DNA of 15,808 nucleotides from JANQLU01 sp964434955 (GCA_964434955.1 CAYSXI010000126.1:1-15808); one strand, 5' to 3'. Shown: positions 7,365 through 13,590, counted from the stretch's first letter. Translations and numbers: made by a program. The notes: a model not told the origin generated them from the letters alone.

Positions 7365-7676
7365 ACTCGCCTCTAGCAGACGACGATTACCGTTAGCCGA
7401 ATATAGAGTCGACGTTGGCAACCTTAATGGTGCGAGAAACGCAATTGTCTTCTTTTGCCATCCTCGTTTCAGAAACTCACCTTGATGGTGGGTTTCCGGT
7501 TGATTTCCGGTTGGTTTTCGTAGTTTTCACAGGAAGAATCGGTAAAATCGTTTGCAATCAACAACGAATTGTTTAAACTCGAATCTTGCGTCAATGGAAA
7601 TCTATCTGCCGTTCTTCTTCGGCGTAAATTTTCTTTGGTGCGTTCGCCCTTATTGTTTTCACCTTGAGTCGACACC
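7365..7676. other. 312-nt intergenic region between the sigma operon and the zinc-ribbon gene
   Basis: No credible gene. It contains the hairpin at 7472-7496 and an 11-bp tandem echo, TTTCCGGTTG at 7493-7502 and again at 7504-7513. No confident promoter for the downstream gene was recognised. Confidence 0.6.
7472..7496 (+). terminator. 10-bp hairpin, probable end of the sigma operon transcript
   Basis: GAAACTCACC (7472-7481) pairs with GGTGGGTTTC (7487-7496) over 10 bp with a single G-U pair, closing the loop TTGAT. It lies 108 nt past the stop of the membrane-partner gene. The sequence behind it is T-rich (GGTTGGTTTTCG) but without a clean T run, so intrinsic termination is plausible rather than certain. 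Confidence 0.45.
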
Positions 7677-7991
7677 ATGTCCAATGCTTCGGTTTCACAC
7701 CGAAAGTCTGCGCAAAACCCCTCCTCCGCGCCGACCGCAATCACGAAGACGCTTTCTCCCGCGGACACCAACCCACACCGGCACGCCTGCCCTGACTGCA
7801 ATGGCCAACAAAATGTTGCCGGGATGCAAACTGTAGGCACCTGGGTTTCACGCTTTTTCAGCGAACGATTTGAATGCCGCGATTGCGGATGTCAATTTAG
7901 AAAAGCTTCCATCGGTTTCTGGTTCACGGCCTTGTTTTTGACATGGTCGGTGTCGATGCTCGCCGTCAGCCTCTTCAAATTGACTGGCTAA
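7677..7991 (+). CDS. Small zinc-ribbon protein with a C-terminal membrane anchor
   Basis: 104 aa. Residues 1-35 are polar and low in hydrophobics. A zinc-ribbon-like module follows: CPDC at 38-41 and CRDCGC at 67-72, separated by 25 residues, in the style of a treble or ribbon metal site. Residues ~80-100 (GFWFTALFLTWSVSMLAVSLF) form one C-terminal membrane helix. The Cys pairs and the helix make this frame credible over the two overlapping alternatives at this locus. ATG at 7677; the only Shine-Dalgarno candidate, TTGAG, is about 9 nt upstream and weak. It ends KLTG at a TAA that is part of a 20-bp tandem duplication. Such 'small ribbon plus TM' proteins have varied or unknown roles, and I do not assign one. 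It converges with the HAMP-like gene. Confidence 0.65.
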   Translation: MSNASVSHRKSAQNPSSAPTAITKTLSPADTNPHRHACPDCNGQQNVAGMQTVGTWVSRFFSERFECRDCGCQFRKASIGFWFTALFLTWSVSMLAVSLFKLTG

Positions 7992-8016
7992 TTCAGAAAT
8001 TGACTGGCTAGGTCAG
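7977..8016 (+). repeat. 20-bp tandem duplication at the 3' end of the zinc-ribbon gene
   Basis: AAATTGACTGGCTAATTCAG (7977-7996) is followed immediately by the same 20 bp with two changes (7997-8016, ending CTAGGTCAG). The first unit encodes the last residues KLTG and the stop, so the second unit carries a relic of the gene end in a different frame. Confidence 0.85.
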
Positions 8017-8049
8017 CTCAAAGCAGCAAACTTCCGTGCATCATTGCGG

Positions 8050-8089
8050 GTAAGCCAGAGTTCCGGCTTATTTATTGGGTTGAAGCCGG
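8050..8089. terminator. Overlapping hairpins in the convergent gap, possible bidirectional terminator
   Basis: TAAGCC (8051-8056) pairs with GGCTTA (8065-8070), followed on the plus strand by TTTATT. Alternatively CCGGCTT (8063-8069) pairs with AAGCCGG (8083-8089), the form that would serve the minus-strand gene. Placement between two converging genes supports a terminator role; neither arm has a long T run. Confidence 0.45.
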
Positions 8090-8113
8090 GTCAGGAATTG
8101 GATTCGCGGCGAA

Positions 8114-8632
8114 CTAGGTTAGTTGTTCTCCGCCGGGCACCGATCCCATTTCATTAATGACGATGCCCGACTTTCCTTTGGCAGGAATGCAAGTTGCTTG
8201 TTGCTCCTCGGATCGCTTTTGATTTTCGAGGTCCTGAATTCGGGCCTGCATTCGGTTGAAGCCATCGGCCAGATCTTTCCAATAGTCATCGTCGCGGAAT
8301 TGAAGCGGAGCTGCTTCACCGAACTGCTCAAATTCCTCGAGGCTGCGTTTTAGCCTGAAAATGGGGCCGGCAAATCGATTGCTGAACTTGAGTACGTCGG
8401 TCAAGACAAAGGGAAGGGCGATGGTCAGGGTAACCAGAATTGGCCAGTATTGCTGCAAAACCAGCACCAAGTCGGTGAAGAACGTATTTCCGGAACCGCC
8501 CAACGTTCGAACGAACGCTAAAGGCAAACAGACGAAAAGCATGGTCGCTAGCCAATAAACGCTGAAACGAACCAGGATGCCCTTTTGGACAGCGGGATCT
8601 ACGTAAAATCGTTTTCGTGATTTTTGCGCCAT
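8114..8632 (-). CDS. Two-TM membrane protein with a HAMP-like domain, downstream of the Flp pilin
   Basis: 172 aa. A short basic N-terminus precedes two membrane segments (~21-41 LVRFSVYWLATMLFVCLPLAF and ~64-82 PILVTLTIALPFVLTDVLK). Then comes a HAMP-like helical region (~85-133: NRFAGPIFRLKRSLEEF...DDDYWKDLADGFNRMQARI), with the conserved Pro and the acidic mid-motif typical of HAMP. It continues as a short coiled coil (IQDLENQKRSEEQQ) and ends in a polar tail without a kinase, cyclase or chemoreceptor output domain. The start is the ATG at 8632; only GGG about 10 nt upstream resembles a ribosome-binding site. It begins 34 nt after the pilin stop, so the two are probably co-transcribed. A role linked to pilus assembly or signalling is inferred from position only. 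Confidence 0.75.
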   Translation of the reverse strand: MAQKSRKRFYVDPAVQKGILVRFSVYWLATMLFVCLPLAFVRTLGGSGNTFFTDLVLVLQQYWPILVTLTIALPFVLTDVLKFSNRFAGPIFRLKRSLEEFEQFGEAAPLQFRDDDYWKDLADGFNRMQARIQDLENQKRSEEQQATCIPAKGKSGIVINEMGSVPGGEQLT

Positions 8633-8666
8633 TGCGAATTCGCCCGTCGGTCAGAGTTTGAAATGT

Positions 8667-8852
8667 TTACTCTTTGGCATTTTCCAATGCACGATTCAGG
8701 TCCGTGCTGTTATTGGTCCAGAAGCTACTGACGTTCGCGCCAGTCAATTGAATCACCGTTAGCAAGCTGCCGGCAATGAGCATCAACATCACGGCGTATT
8801 CAACCGTCGTCGGCCCATCTTCATTGGCGATAAATGTGATGACTGGTTTCAT
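8667..8852 (-). CDS. Flp/Fap-type pilin precursor
   Basis: 61 aa. The leader MKPVITFIANEDG is followed by PTTVEYAVMLMLIAGSLLTV, the Flp pattern: prepilin peptidase would cut after Gly13, leaving Glu at position +5 and Tyr at +6 of a hydrophobic helix. The short polar C-terminus (NVSSFWTNNSTDLNRALENAKE) fits Flp pilins, which form Tad-type adhesive pili. The frame extends upstream to a TTG at 8891, but the ATG at 8852 gives a normal-length leader. No Shine-Dalgarno sequence precedes either; an 8-bp dyad lies just upstream of the ATG (8871-8890). No tad/cpa assembly genes (CpaB, CpaC, TadA, TadB) are in the window, so the pilin is an outlier from its machinery. Confidence 0.88.
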   Translation of the reverse strand: MKPVITFIANEDGPTTVEYAVMLMLIAGSLLTVIQLTGANVSSFWTNNSTDLNRALENAKE

Positions 8853-8870
8853 GAACGAAAAACAAACAAG

Positions 8871-8890
8871 TGAATGAAAGAATTCATTCA
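8871..8890 (-). promoter_or_regulatory. 8-bp inverted repeat just upstream of the Flp pilin start
   Basis: TGAATGAA (8871-8878) and TTCATTCA (8883-8890) are perfect complements around the 4-nt centre AGAA. The element ends 18 nt before the pilin ATG. It could be an operator or a hairpin in the mRNA leader; with no Shine-Dalgarno site in view, control of translation is possible. Confidence 0.55.
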
Positions 8891-8962
8891 AAGCTTAGCT
8901 TGCGCTCGGATTCGAAAAACAATCACATCCCGAATATCGTTAATCCTTTGGATTGAGTGTGG

Positions 8963-8998
8963 AATTGGCACAATCGCGCCAATTGTGAGGGCGCGATT
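8963..8998. promoter_or_regulatory. Three nested, mutually exclusive inverted repeats in the flp / oxidoreductase divergent region
   Basis: AATTGGC (8963-8969) pairs with GCCAATT (8978-8984). CACAAT (8969-8974) pairs with ATTGTG (8982-8987). AATCGCGCC (8972-8980) pairs with GGCGCGATT (8990-8998). The arms overlap, so only one structure can form at a time, as in attenuators, or they mark a compound operator. Nearby smaller dyads are AATCC-TTT-GGATT (8942-8954) and TGGATT...AATCCA (9041-9060). Confidence 0.5.
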
Positions 8999-9115
8999 CT
9001 TTCTGGAAGCGGCCAAAAAAACCGGTTCTTTCGTCCGCATTGGATTGAAATCGTAATCCAGCTGACGAAAATGAATGCGAATTCAAACGCGATTTATCAA
9101 TACGGATTTCAGACC

Positions 9116-9120
9116 GAGGT
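9116..9120 (+). promoter_or_regulatory. Ribosome-binding site fixing the oxidoreductase start at 9125
   Basis: GAGGT, 4 nt before the ATG at 9125. In-frame starts further upstream (including ATG 9071) have no such site and would put a non-signal sequence ahead of the Tat motif. Confidence 0.7.
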
Positions 9121-9124
9121 AGAA

Positions 9125-10519
9125 ATGTCTGACAATAAACAAACATCTTCAAATTCAAATCAAACGAATCGCCGAAGCTTTTTGAAAACTTCGTCAGCCG
9201 CGGCGTTGGCAGCGGGAGCGATCCCTTACTTTTCGTGGAGTGAAAAGGCCTTTGCCAACAAATCGAAAAACGACCGGCCGAACATTGGCTGTATCGGTGT
9301 CGGTAGCATGGGAACGGGCGATGCTCGTGGCCACGCAAACTTTGGTGACATTGTCGCCGTTTGTGACGTCGACATGGCTCACGCCAATCGGGCCAAAAAC
9401 GATGGCCGAATCGGAAAAGGCAAAGCCGATGCTTACGAGGATTACCGCGAAGTCCTGAAGCGTGACGATATCGACGTCGTATCCATCGTGACACCCGATC
9501 ATTGGCACGTGAAAATTGCAGTCGAGGCCCTTCAGGCGGGCAAACATGTTTTCTGTCAGAAGCCGTTGACGCTGACGCTTGAAGAAAACCAGCTGATTCG
9601 AAACGCATGCAAGAAGCACAAAGACAAAATCTTCTTCATTGGGACTCAGCAACGAAGTGACAAAAACAAGTTCCTTCGCGCCGTAAACATGGTCCAGAAA
9701 GGGATCCTCGGAAAGATCAAGAAGGTCACTGTTGGGATTAACGGTAGCCCAACCAGCGGAAAACTGAAGAAGTCGGTTCCGCCCGCTTCGCTTGACTGGT
9801 ACATGTGGCTCGGCCAGGCTCCGCTCGTCGACTACATTCAAAAGCGATGCCACTACGAATTCCGTTGGTGGTATGAGTACTCAGGAGGTAAGTTCACCGA
9901 CTGGGGCGCTCACCACGTCGATATCGCTCTTTGGGCGCTGGACCAGAACACGGAAGGCACCGGCCCCATTTCGATTGACGGGACAGACGCCAAACATCCT
10001 GTTCCGTACAAGAATGGTTATGCCACGATCGACAACCAGTACAACACGTCAAACGACTTCGACATCAAATGCATGTTTGAAAACGGAATCGAAATGCATA
10101 TCGACAGCCGAAGTCAGAACGGCGTTCTTTTCGAAGGTGAAAAAGGGCGCATCTTTGTGAACCGCGGCAAGATCGCCGGAAAACCGATCGAAGAGAATTG
10201 GGACAAGGACCAATATTCGGACGACGACGTCAAAGCACTTTACAAGGGCAAGCAGCACGAAGGTCACAAGCAGAACTTCTATCGCTGCATCCGCGAAGGC
10301 GGTCTGCCAGTATCGGACGTCTACACTCACGTCCAGGCGATGAATACTTGTCATCTGGCCTCGATTGCGGCACGTTTGAATCGCAAACTGACTTGGGATC
10401 CGAAAAGCGAAAAGATCGTTGGCGACGACGAGGCCGCGAAGTTCTTTGCACGAACTCCCCGTGCGGGATTTGAAATTCCGGTCGTCAAACCGGATAGCGC
10501 CGCCGCGGCAAGCAAATAA
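9125..10519 (+). CDS. Tat-exported Gfo/Idh/MocA family oxidoreductase
   Basis: 464 aa. A twin-arginine signal is clear: NRRSFLK at 15-21, followed by SSAAALAAGAIPYF. The Rossmann domain starts at ~52 with IGCIGVGSMGTGD (glycine motif 58-63) and the acidic DVD at 81-83 that typically contacts the cofactor ribose. VTPDHWH at 122-128 and CQKPLT at 144-149 correspond to the family's conserved EKP motif, with Gln replacing Glu. The C-terminal alpha/beta domain has DWGAHHVDIALWAL starting at Asp259, the usual active-site segment. Members oxidise or epimerise sugars using tightly held NAD(P), and many planctomycete members carry Tat signals because they fold with cofactor before export. The gene ends in a strong terminator, then a DUF1080 gene follows on the same strand. 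The substrate is unknown; 3-oxidation of a glycoside is a reasonable hypothesis from the neighbours. Confidence 0.94.
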   Translation: MSDNKQTSSNSNQTNRRSFLKTSSAAALAAGAIPYFSWSEKAFANKSKNDRPNIGCIGVGSMGTGDARGHANFGDIVAVCDVDMAHANRAKNDGRIGKGKADAYEDYREVLKRDDIDVVSIVTPDHWHVKIAVEALQAGKHVFCQKPLTLTLEENQLIRNACKKHKDKIFFIGTQQRSDKNKFLRAVNMVQKGILGKIKKVTVGINGSPTSGKLKKSVPPASLDWYMWLGQAPLVDYIQKRCHYEFRWWYEYSGGKFTDWGAHHVDIALWALDQNTEGTGPISIDGTDAKHPVPYKNGYATIDNQYNTSNDFDIKCMFENGIEMHIDSRSQNGVLFEGEKGRIFVNRGKIAGKPIEENWDKDQYSDDDVKALYKGKQHEGHKQNFYRCIREGGLPVSDVYTHVQAMNTCHLASIAARLNRKLTWDPKSEKIVGDDEAAKFFARTPRAGFEIPVVKPDSAAAASK

Positions 10520-10537
10520 TCACGCGAAGCATCAGAT

Positions 10538-10565
10538 GGCCCGTCACTCGACGGGCCTTTTTTTT
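10538..10565 (+). terminator. Intrinsic terminator after the oxidoreductase gene
   Basis: A perfect 8-bp GC-rich stem (GGCCCGTC at 10538-10545, GACGGGCC at 10550-10557) with loop ACTC is followed by eight T residues (10558-10565). It starts 19 nt after the stop codon. It sits between the oxidoreductase and DUF1080 genes, so these two are probably separate transcripts or joined only by read-through. Confidence 0.93.
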
Positions 10566-10595
10566 GTCCCGATTGTTCAATCATCGAGTCATCCA

Positions 10596-11435
10596 ATGTT
10601 ACGCAACTGGTTCATCACCTCTCTCTTCCTGTTGGTCACTTCGGGAACTTTTGCGCTGGCTCAAGAGAGATCCACTCAGGATCAAACCAAGGTTGGCCAG
10701 GCCCAGGAAAAAGCAAACGACAAGCTTGAAGCTTTCGAGCCCGACCAAAGCACCTTGCCGGTCAAAGCGCCCGAAGGTGCCCTTGTCCTTTTCGACGGAC
10801 AAAATCACAAGTTTGTGAGTATGGCCGGCCAAAAAATCAACTGGCCCATCGTAGATGGTTCACTGGTTTCGACACAGAAAAGGGGAAACATCAACCACCT
10901 TTGTTCGACCATTCATTTTCAGGATGCGGAAATTCATGTCGAATTCATGTTGCCCGAAAAAGGAAAAGGGAACAGTGGAATTTACATCCACGGCAACTAC
11001 GAGCTGCAGATTCTGAATTCCCACAAATCCAAGAAGTTAAGCCAACAAGAAATGGGCTCACTCTACGGGTTCGCCCGCCCCAAAGTTAATGCCGCGCTCC
11101 CTCCTGGCGAATGGCAAGTCTACGACATTCGCTATCAGGCTCCGCGTCGCAATGAGAATGGCGAGATTGTCAAGAAAGGCCAAATCACGGCCTGGCTCAA
11201 TGGAAAACTGGTTCAAGACAAGACCGAATTCGGAGAACCCCGCTCGATCTACCATCCCTTTCGCCACGGCAAAACGCCTTACCTTGAGTCAATCTACAAG
11301 AAACAGAAAGCGACTTCGGTTGGTCCGGTTTTCCTTCAGGACCACAACAGCCCCATCAAGTTCCGTAATGTTTGGTTACGCCCGTTGGATGACAAGGCCT
11401 TTGAGTACAAACCGGAAGAGGGTCAACCCAAATAG
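10596..11435 (+). CDS. Exported DUF1080 protein (3-keto-disaccharide hydrolase family)
   Basis: 279 aa. A Sec signal peptide spans 1-22 (LRNWFITSLFLLVTSGTFALAQ) and is followed by a Gln/Lys-rich linker to ~58. The DUF1080 beta-sandwich then runs to the end: ALVLFDGQN at 62-70, the family core GNSGIYIHGNYELQILNS at 125-142, EWQVYDIRYQAPR at 172-184, and the closing FRNVWLRPL. The fold resembles concanavalin-like lectins. Pfam names the family 3-keto-disaccharide hydrolase because members cleave glycosides oxidised at C3; whether this one is catalytic is unproven. The start is ATG 10596, with only a weak GAG 7 nt upstream. It is 76 nt behind the Gfo/Idh gene, with a terminator between them, and converges with the GNAT gene. 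Confidence 0.92.
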   Translation: MLRNWFITSLFLLVTSGTFALAQERSTQDQTKVGQAQEKANDKLEAFEPDQSTLPVKAPEGALVLFDGQNHKFVSMAGQKINWPIVDGSLVSTQKRGNINHLCSTIHFQDAEIHVEFMLPEKGKGNSGIYIHGNYELQILNSHKSKKLSQQEMGSLYGFARPKVNAALPPGEWQVYDIRYQAPRRNENGEIVKKGQITAWLNGKLVQDKTEFGEPRSIYHPFRHGKTPYLESIYKKQKATSVGPVFLQDHNSPIKFRNVWLRPLDDKAFEYKPEEGQPK

Positions 11436-11444
11436 ATGAGCTCA

Positions 11445-11463
11445 GGTGTTTCGACTGAACACC
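11445..11463. terminator. Hairpin in the 37-nt convergent gap between DUF1080 and GNAT genes
   Basis: GGTGTT (11445-11450) pairs with AACACC (11458-11463) around a 7-nt loop. It is placed where transcripts from both sides end, but neither side has a T tract, so this is a weak candidate. Confidence 0.35.
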
Positions 11464-11472
11464 GCGATTGCA

Positions 11473-11955
11473 TCAAAGTTTCTTCTGCCAAAAAAGCGCG
11501 CGACCCGTCTCAGGATCCAATTCGTAACCGTCGAATCCGAAACTTCGGTAAGCGTTCATGGCGATTTCGTTTTTATCCAGGACTTCCAAAGTAATCTTGC
11601 AACAATCTTGCTGTTTGGCGATTGCTTCAACTTCCTCAAGAAGCTTCTTTCCGATGCCTTGGCCGCGGAATTCGGAGTCGACGACCAGGTCGTGAATGTT
11701 AACCAGCTTTCGCGCGGCAAACGTTGAGAAGCCAAAAAAACAATTGGCCAATCCTGCCGGTTGCTGATCCACATAGGCCAGGAGACTGAAGGCCGTGCCG
11801 AACTGGTCGAGGCAATTCGGTAACCGCTCCAGTGTTTCCTCGGGAATGGGCTGGCCGCCTCCCATCGGATCCAATGCATATTGATTGAGCATTTTGCGCA
11901 GGTCCGACGCTTGTTGCGGATCCTGGTAATTAACTTTGAGAATTTCGGTTGCCAT
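11473..11955 (-). CDS. GNAT family N-acetyltransferase
   Basis: 160 aa, the normal size of a single GNAT domain, with no signal peptide. Motif A is complete: IHDLVVDSEFRGQGIGKKLL (88-106), where R97-G-Q-G-I-G102 is the acetyl-CoA pyrophosphate loop. Motif B is visible as LDKNEIAMNAYRSFGFDGY (126-144). Members transfer an acetyl group from acetyl-CoA to amines of small molecules or proteins; the acceptor is not predictable. ATG 11955 follows the stop of the upstream small membrane protein by one base, indicating translational coupling. It is the last gene of a minus-strand run that includes the TIM-barrel protein. Confidence 0.92.
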   Translation of the reverse strand: MATEILKVNYQDPQQASDLRKMLNQYALDPMGGGQPIPEETLERLPNCLDQFGTAFSLLAYVDQQPAGLANCFFGFSTFAARKLVNIHDLVVDSEFRGQGIGKKLLEEVEAIAKQQDCCKITLEVLDKNEIAMNAYRSFGFDGYELDPETGRALFWQKKL

Positions 11956-11956
11956 T

Positions 11957-12529
11957 TTAGTATCGCGCGGTCTTCTTTTTTCGAAACAGGTGAATCTTCA
12001 CTTCCCAATCCTTGGCCGTTGCCAGTTTGCATTCCTCGATCGAACCGCAAACCTGGATAACCTCTTTGTCGTCGCGTTCTTTCTTGGCCCGACGGTTGGG
12101 GCCCAATCGGATGATGACAACGAGGTAATTCTTGACGCGAAAAAACTGCAGGAAGGCATCGGATACAAACTTTTCCTCCAGGCGAATGGCACGTGTGCAC
12201 ACAAACTCGTCGTGTTGATGAATTTCGTACAACACGTATTCGGGAGATGAATTGGACGCAACATGCACCGTGTTTCGGAGGACCAACATACCCGGATGCG
12301 GTTTCGCCAGGAGCGCATATTGCCCCAGGATATCGTTGTCGGATTTAAGCTGGGACGCATCGATGGATTCCCAGGTCCCCTCAATTTTCCCCAGCAAGCT
12401 TTCCGTCCGAGTCGGATTGCGTTCCGGGGCCGGCGATTCTTGAGGATCGAAAAACCAACTGTATTGGACGACGGGGATGAGAACGGTCGCCACAACGAAG
12501 CCGATGATCATGCGTTCAAGTATTGTCAT
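11957..12529 (-). CDS. Uncharacterised membrane-anchored protein
   Basis: 190 aa. One N-terminal membrane segment (~7-25, MIIGFVVATVLIPVVQYSW) is followed by a Pro/Arg-rich stretch and a ~140-residue domain with alternating beta-like hydrophobic segments (GMLVLRNTVHVAS, YVLYEIHQHDEFV, NYLVVIIRLGP). The chain ends in a very basic tail (FRKKKTARY). I recognise no family. The reading frame is supported by tight packing: it starts 15 nt after the TIM-barrel stop and ends one base before the GNAT start. No good ribosome-binding site is seen, which suggests coupling to the gene ahead. Function unknown. Confidence 0.75.
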   Translation of the reverse strand: MTILERMIIGFVVATVLIPVVQYSWFFDPQESPAPERNPTRTESLLGKIEGTWESIDASQLKSDNDILGQYALLAKPHPGMLVLRNTVHVASNSSPEYVLYEIHQHDEFVCTRAIRLEEKFVSDAFLQFFRVKNYLVVIIRLGPNRRAKKERDDKEVIQVCGSIEECKLATAKDWEVKIHLFRKKKTARY

Positions 12530-12544
12530 CTTGGATTCAGCATC

Positions 12545-13555
12545 TCAACTTCGTTTAAAAACTTTCCGCATCAGCTCAAGACTTTTCGGGATCGCGGTTC
12601 GGTAGTCTTCCTTGCCTTCGAACTCAAGCGAGATGTAGCCGCGAAAACCGGCCTTCTGAAAAATCTTGGCAATCCGCGAATAGTCTAAATCCAAGGTGTA
12701 CCATTGGCCACCGCCATAATACGTCTTTGCCTGCAACAAGACGGTTTGGGCGGCGATTTTTTCGAGTTTTCTGTACGGGTCTTCAAGAAAATTACCGGTG
12801 TCCGCAGTGACTTGAAGCCAGGGAGAATCCACCGCATCAACAATTTTCAAGACGCCTTCGGGCGTCAATCCAAGTCCCCAATGGTTTTCCAGCCCTAACA
12901 CCACCCCACATTTTTCTGCCGTTTTCACGCAAGCCTCCAGTGACTCAATTACCCACGGATAAGCGTCTTTGTCGGTGTACCCATCGATGGGCGGTTCGAT
13001 TCCCCGGTTCGCCATCAAGCGATCAAAGCTTTCCGTCGTCCCCCAACGGCCTGTGTTCACGCGCATCGTGGGAATGCCCAATTTGTAGGCCAGCTCGATT
13101 TGCGCAATCGTCAAGTCGACATTGTGCTGCCGAACCTCTCGATCCGGACTCACGAATCCTTGATGCGTGGACATGCCGATCAAGGGAATCCCCAGTCTCA
13201 ACGCATGCCGTTTGTAGTCCATCAGTTTTGAATGACTCAACAAATCGTTTTGTTCGATCTGGTAGAGGAGGATTTCAACCGCGTCGAATCCCATCTCATC
13301 GGCAATATCGATGCACTTGTTGATGTCACGCAATTCCTGGTTGCGGAATCGCCAAAGCGAATAAGTTGATAGTGCAATCGGCGAGGTCGTGCGCGCTCCC
13401 GGACCTGACTTGATGCGGTCTCCGAAAAAGGTCGCGGGTGCGTTTCCCTCCTGGGGAGAATCAACGGCCGCGTCAGATTCTGCGGCGACTTTGGATAGTG
13501 GAACCAAGGAAGCCGCAGCGGCGGCGGCCATGAATTGGCGACGGGGAAGGTTCAT
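12545..13555 (-). CDS. Tat-exported TIM-barrel protein, sugar phosphate isomerase/epimerase-like
   Basis: 336 aa. The N-terminus carries a Tat signal (LPRRQFMAAAAAASLVPL, Arg5-Arg6). From ~58 the chain follows the xylose-isomerase-like (AP_endonuc_2) TIM barrel: LSTYSLWRF, GFDAVEILLYQI (89-100), IPLIGMSTHQGF, LGIPTMRVNTGRWG (159-172), VVLGLENHWG (218-227), LQVTADTGNF (247-256) and GYISLEFEGKEDY (306-318). Candidate metal ligands are Glu223, Asp252 and Glu311 or Glu313. The His or His-x-Lys usually found on the seventh strand reads LLQAKTYYGGG (273-283) here, so the metal site may be altered. The start has a strong GAGGAG 7 nt upstream. In planctomycetes such proteins often sit near Gfo/Idh and DUF1080 genes. 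Epimerisation, isomerisation or lyase activity on a keto-sugar is possible; the substrate is unknown. Confidence 0.9.
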   Translation of the reverse strand: MNLPRRQFMAAAAAASLVPLSKVAAESDAAVDSPQEGNAPATFFGDRIKSGPGARTTSPIALSTYSLWRFRNQELRDINKCIDIADEMGFDAVEILLYQIEQNDLLSHSKLMDYKRHALRLGIPLIGMSTHQGFVSPDREVRQHNVDLTIAQIELAYKLGIPTMRVNTGRWGTTESFDRLMANRGIEPPIDGYTDKDAYPWVIESLEACVKTAEKCGVVLGLENHWGLGLTPEGVLKIVDAVDSPWLQVTADTGNFLEDPYRKLEKIAAQTVLLQAKTYYGGGQWYTLDLDYSRIAKIFQKAGFRGYISLEFEGKEDYRTAIPKSLELMRKVFKRS

Positions 13556-13562
13556 GTGGAAA

Positions 13563-13568
13563 CTCCTC
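13563..13568 (-). promoter_or_regulatory. Strong ribosome-binding site of the TIM-barrel gene
   Basis: GAGGAG on the minus strand, 7 nt before the ATG at 13555. It is the best Shine-Dalgarno sequence in the window, in contrast to the two genes that follow, which have none and seem to rely on coupling. Confidence 0.75.
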
Positions 13569-13590
13569 GGTGATTACTCGTCGAAATGTT

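Noticed and set aside
7469..7840. A minus-strand and a second plus-strand frame over the zinc-ribbon gene
   Set aside because: Neither has a domain or membrane pattern, whereas the 7677-7991 frame has paired CxxC motifs and a TM helix.
8967..8982. Sigma-54 (-24/-12) promoter, from TGGCAC at 8967-8972 or nearby
   Set aside because: The -24 half is good but the -12 TTGC element is missing at the required spacing; the bases are better explained as arms of the inverted repeats.
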